DNA of 64,000 bases. It comes from Climacteris rufus (taxonomy: Eukaryota > Chordata > Aves > Passeriformes > Climacteridae). Positions 63,186-64,000 of the stretch are shown piece by piece. Both the position numbers and the translations under genes were made by a program. Position 1 is the first letter of the stretch. Every line of letters begins with the position of its first letter. The notes below the pieces were generated by a model. The model was not told the origin of the DNA and did not search any database. It saw only the letters and a program-made list of their open reading frames with translations. The DNA is taken from the NCBI GenBank assembly GCA_013398175.1, contig VZRZ01006174.1, positions 186,001-250,000 on the forward strand, written 5' to 3'.

Positions 63186-63337
63186 GCACATGTACTTAAT
63201 AACATTAAAATGAACATTTTCCACCCAAGAGCGTTTGATATTATCCACACTATGATACCATGCAAACAGAACTTTGTGCATCTATTCACACATTTTTATA
63301 TGAGAAACTTAACCACCCTCTCATAACTTCCTCTTTC

Positions 63338-63360
63338 AGTACAAGCTGTTAGCTTGTACT
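63338..63360. repeat. Perfect 10-bp hairpin with 3-nt loop
   Basis: AGTACAAGCT and AGCTTGTACT flank GTT. The tight stem-loop is conspicuous, but nothing around it suggests a known RNA gene. Confidence 0.7.
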
Positions 63361-64000
63361 AGATAATGTCATATCACCCTGTGACTATTTTAGTAGGTTA
63401 CTAGAGTAGTATTTATCTTTCAATTGAATTTTATACCATGTGTCAATCTTTAGAGGATTGAGTTGTCTGTTCCCATTGCATACAGGATCCTTTCCCTGAG
63501 CCTGTTGGCTTTTTTTGACTTGCCGAGTTCTTCAGCTGTAGAACTGAATCAATCTTCTCTGGCACAAAACGTATGCTGTAGATTTTAAGATGAAACCTGT
63601 CTCTATGGATTTTTTGAGTACAGCATAAACAGAGGCTGGATTGTTTCAGATATGCTGGTAAGACTGAGATTTTTGGCTACATGTAGTGAACAGCAAGGTT
63701 TTCGTCTCACTCCCTGCCTCCTCTCTTCTCCTCAAAACCCCTTCCCATGTGTGGACAGGGCTGTCTCTTTTTCAGATGTGAAAGGAACAAAGCTAAGGTG
63801 GCAGAGGTGGGTCCAAGGGGCCTTCTGTCCTCAGTAGTTCCTTCCCCATCAGAACCTCCTTCATCCCATTCTTGTTCTAGGGCTGATGAAGGTTTCTGAC
63901 AAGGCCACAGTGATACTGCCTGCCTTGCTGTAGCACTTACCTGTGAGGTAGCTCATCTACATCTCCTGCCCCTCCCTGTTACCAGTGGAGTAGGGAAAGT

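Larger units (their letters stand above)
57759..64000. other. GRM8 intron, right end of the window
   Basis: Mostly AT-rich intron. It contains an A/C-rich tract at 62311-62404, a poly-T/poly-A pair at 63034-63185 and a hairpin at 63338-63360. The stretches 61380-62000 and 63640-64000 are somewhat GC-richer, but I recognise no exon or repeat in them. The stretch 60740-60905 has a composition compatible with conserved non-coding DNA. The next GRM8 exon was not found. Confidence 0.5.

Noticed and set aside
1..64000. CRISPR arrays, tRNA or rRNA genes, bacterial-type operons, or an undescribed gene system
   Set aside because: No regularly spaced repeats, no tRNA-like cloverleaf sequence and no coding density consistent with such systems; the window is vertebrate intron.

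Overview
This looks like a piece of a bird nuclear genome, AT-rich by eye and almost entirely intronic. The host assignment rests on many CR1 LINE fragments with the typical avian 3' end and on solo LTRs of avian-type endogenous retroviruses. A passerine or other neoavian is my inference, not something the sequence proves.

The only protein-coding sequence I can support is one 201-bp exon at 14896-15096 on the plus strand. It encodes part of the extracellular ligand-binding domain of a group III metabotropic glutamate receptor, best matching GRM8 (mGlu8). Acceptor and donor sites are intact and both introns are in phase 1. Everything left of it is the preceding intron and everything right of it, almost 49 kb, is the following intron. 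I found no other exon. The longer open frames elsewhere are chance frames or lie in repeats.

The introns hold layered retroelements. Seven CR1 loci are visible: 1785-2320, 17037-17440, 19399-19567, 29661-29703, 30545-31075, 34005-35440 and 53911-54390. The one at 34005-35440 still carries a decayed reverse-transcriptase stretch. Six solo LTRs can be placed to the base by their target-site duplications: 28248-28820 (-), 34321-34598 (-), 41241-41510 (+), 45494-46553 (-), 51633-52598 (+), and 51803-52233 (-), which is nested inside the previous one. Four have 6-bp duplications (ERVK-like) and two have 5-bp duplications (ERVL-like). No retroviral gag, pol or env reading frame is present.

The remaining intron is simple repeats, small hairpins, a four-run G-quadruplex motif at 36910-36940, three assembly gaps and unremarkable AT-rich DNA. 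I see no prokaryotic-style system, CRISPR array, tRNA or rRNA. The most informative structure is the set of datable insertions: a nested LTR pair, an LTR splitting an older CR1, and same-family LTR pairs in direct and inverted arrangement.
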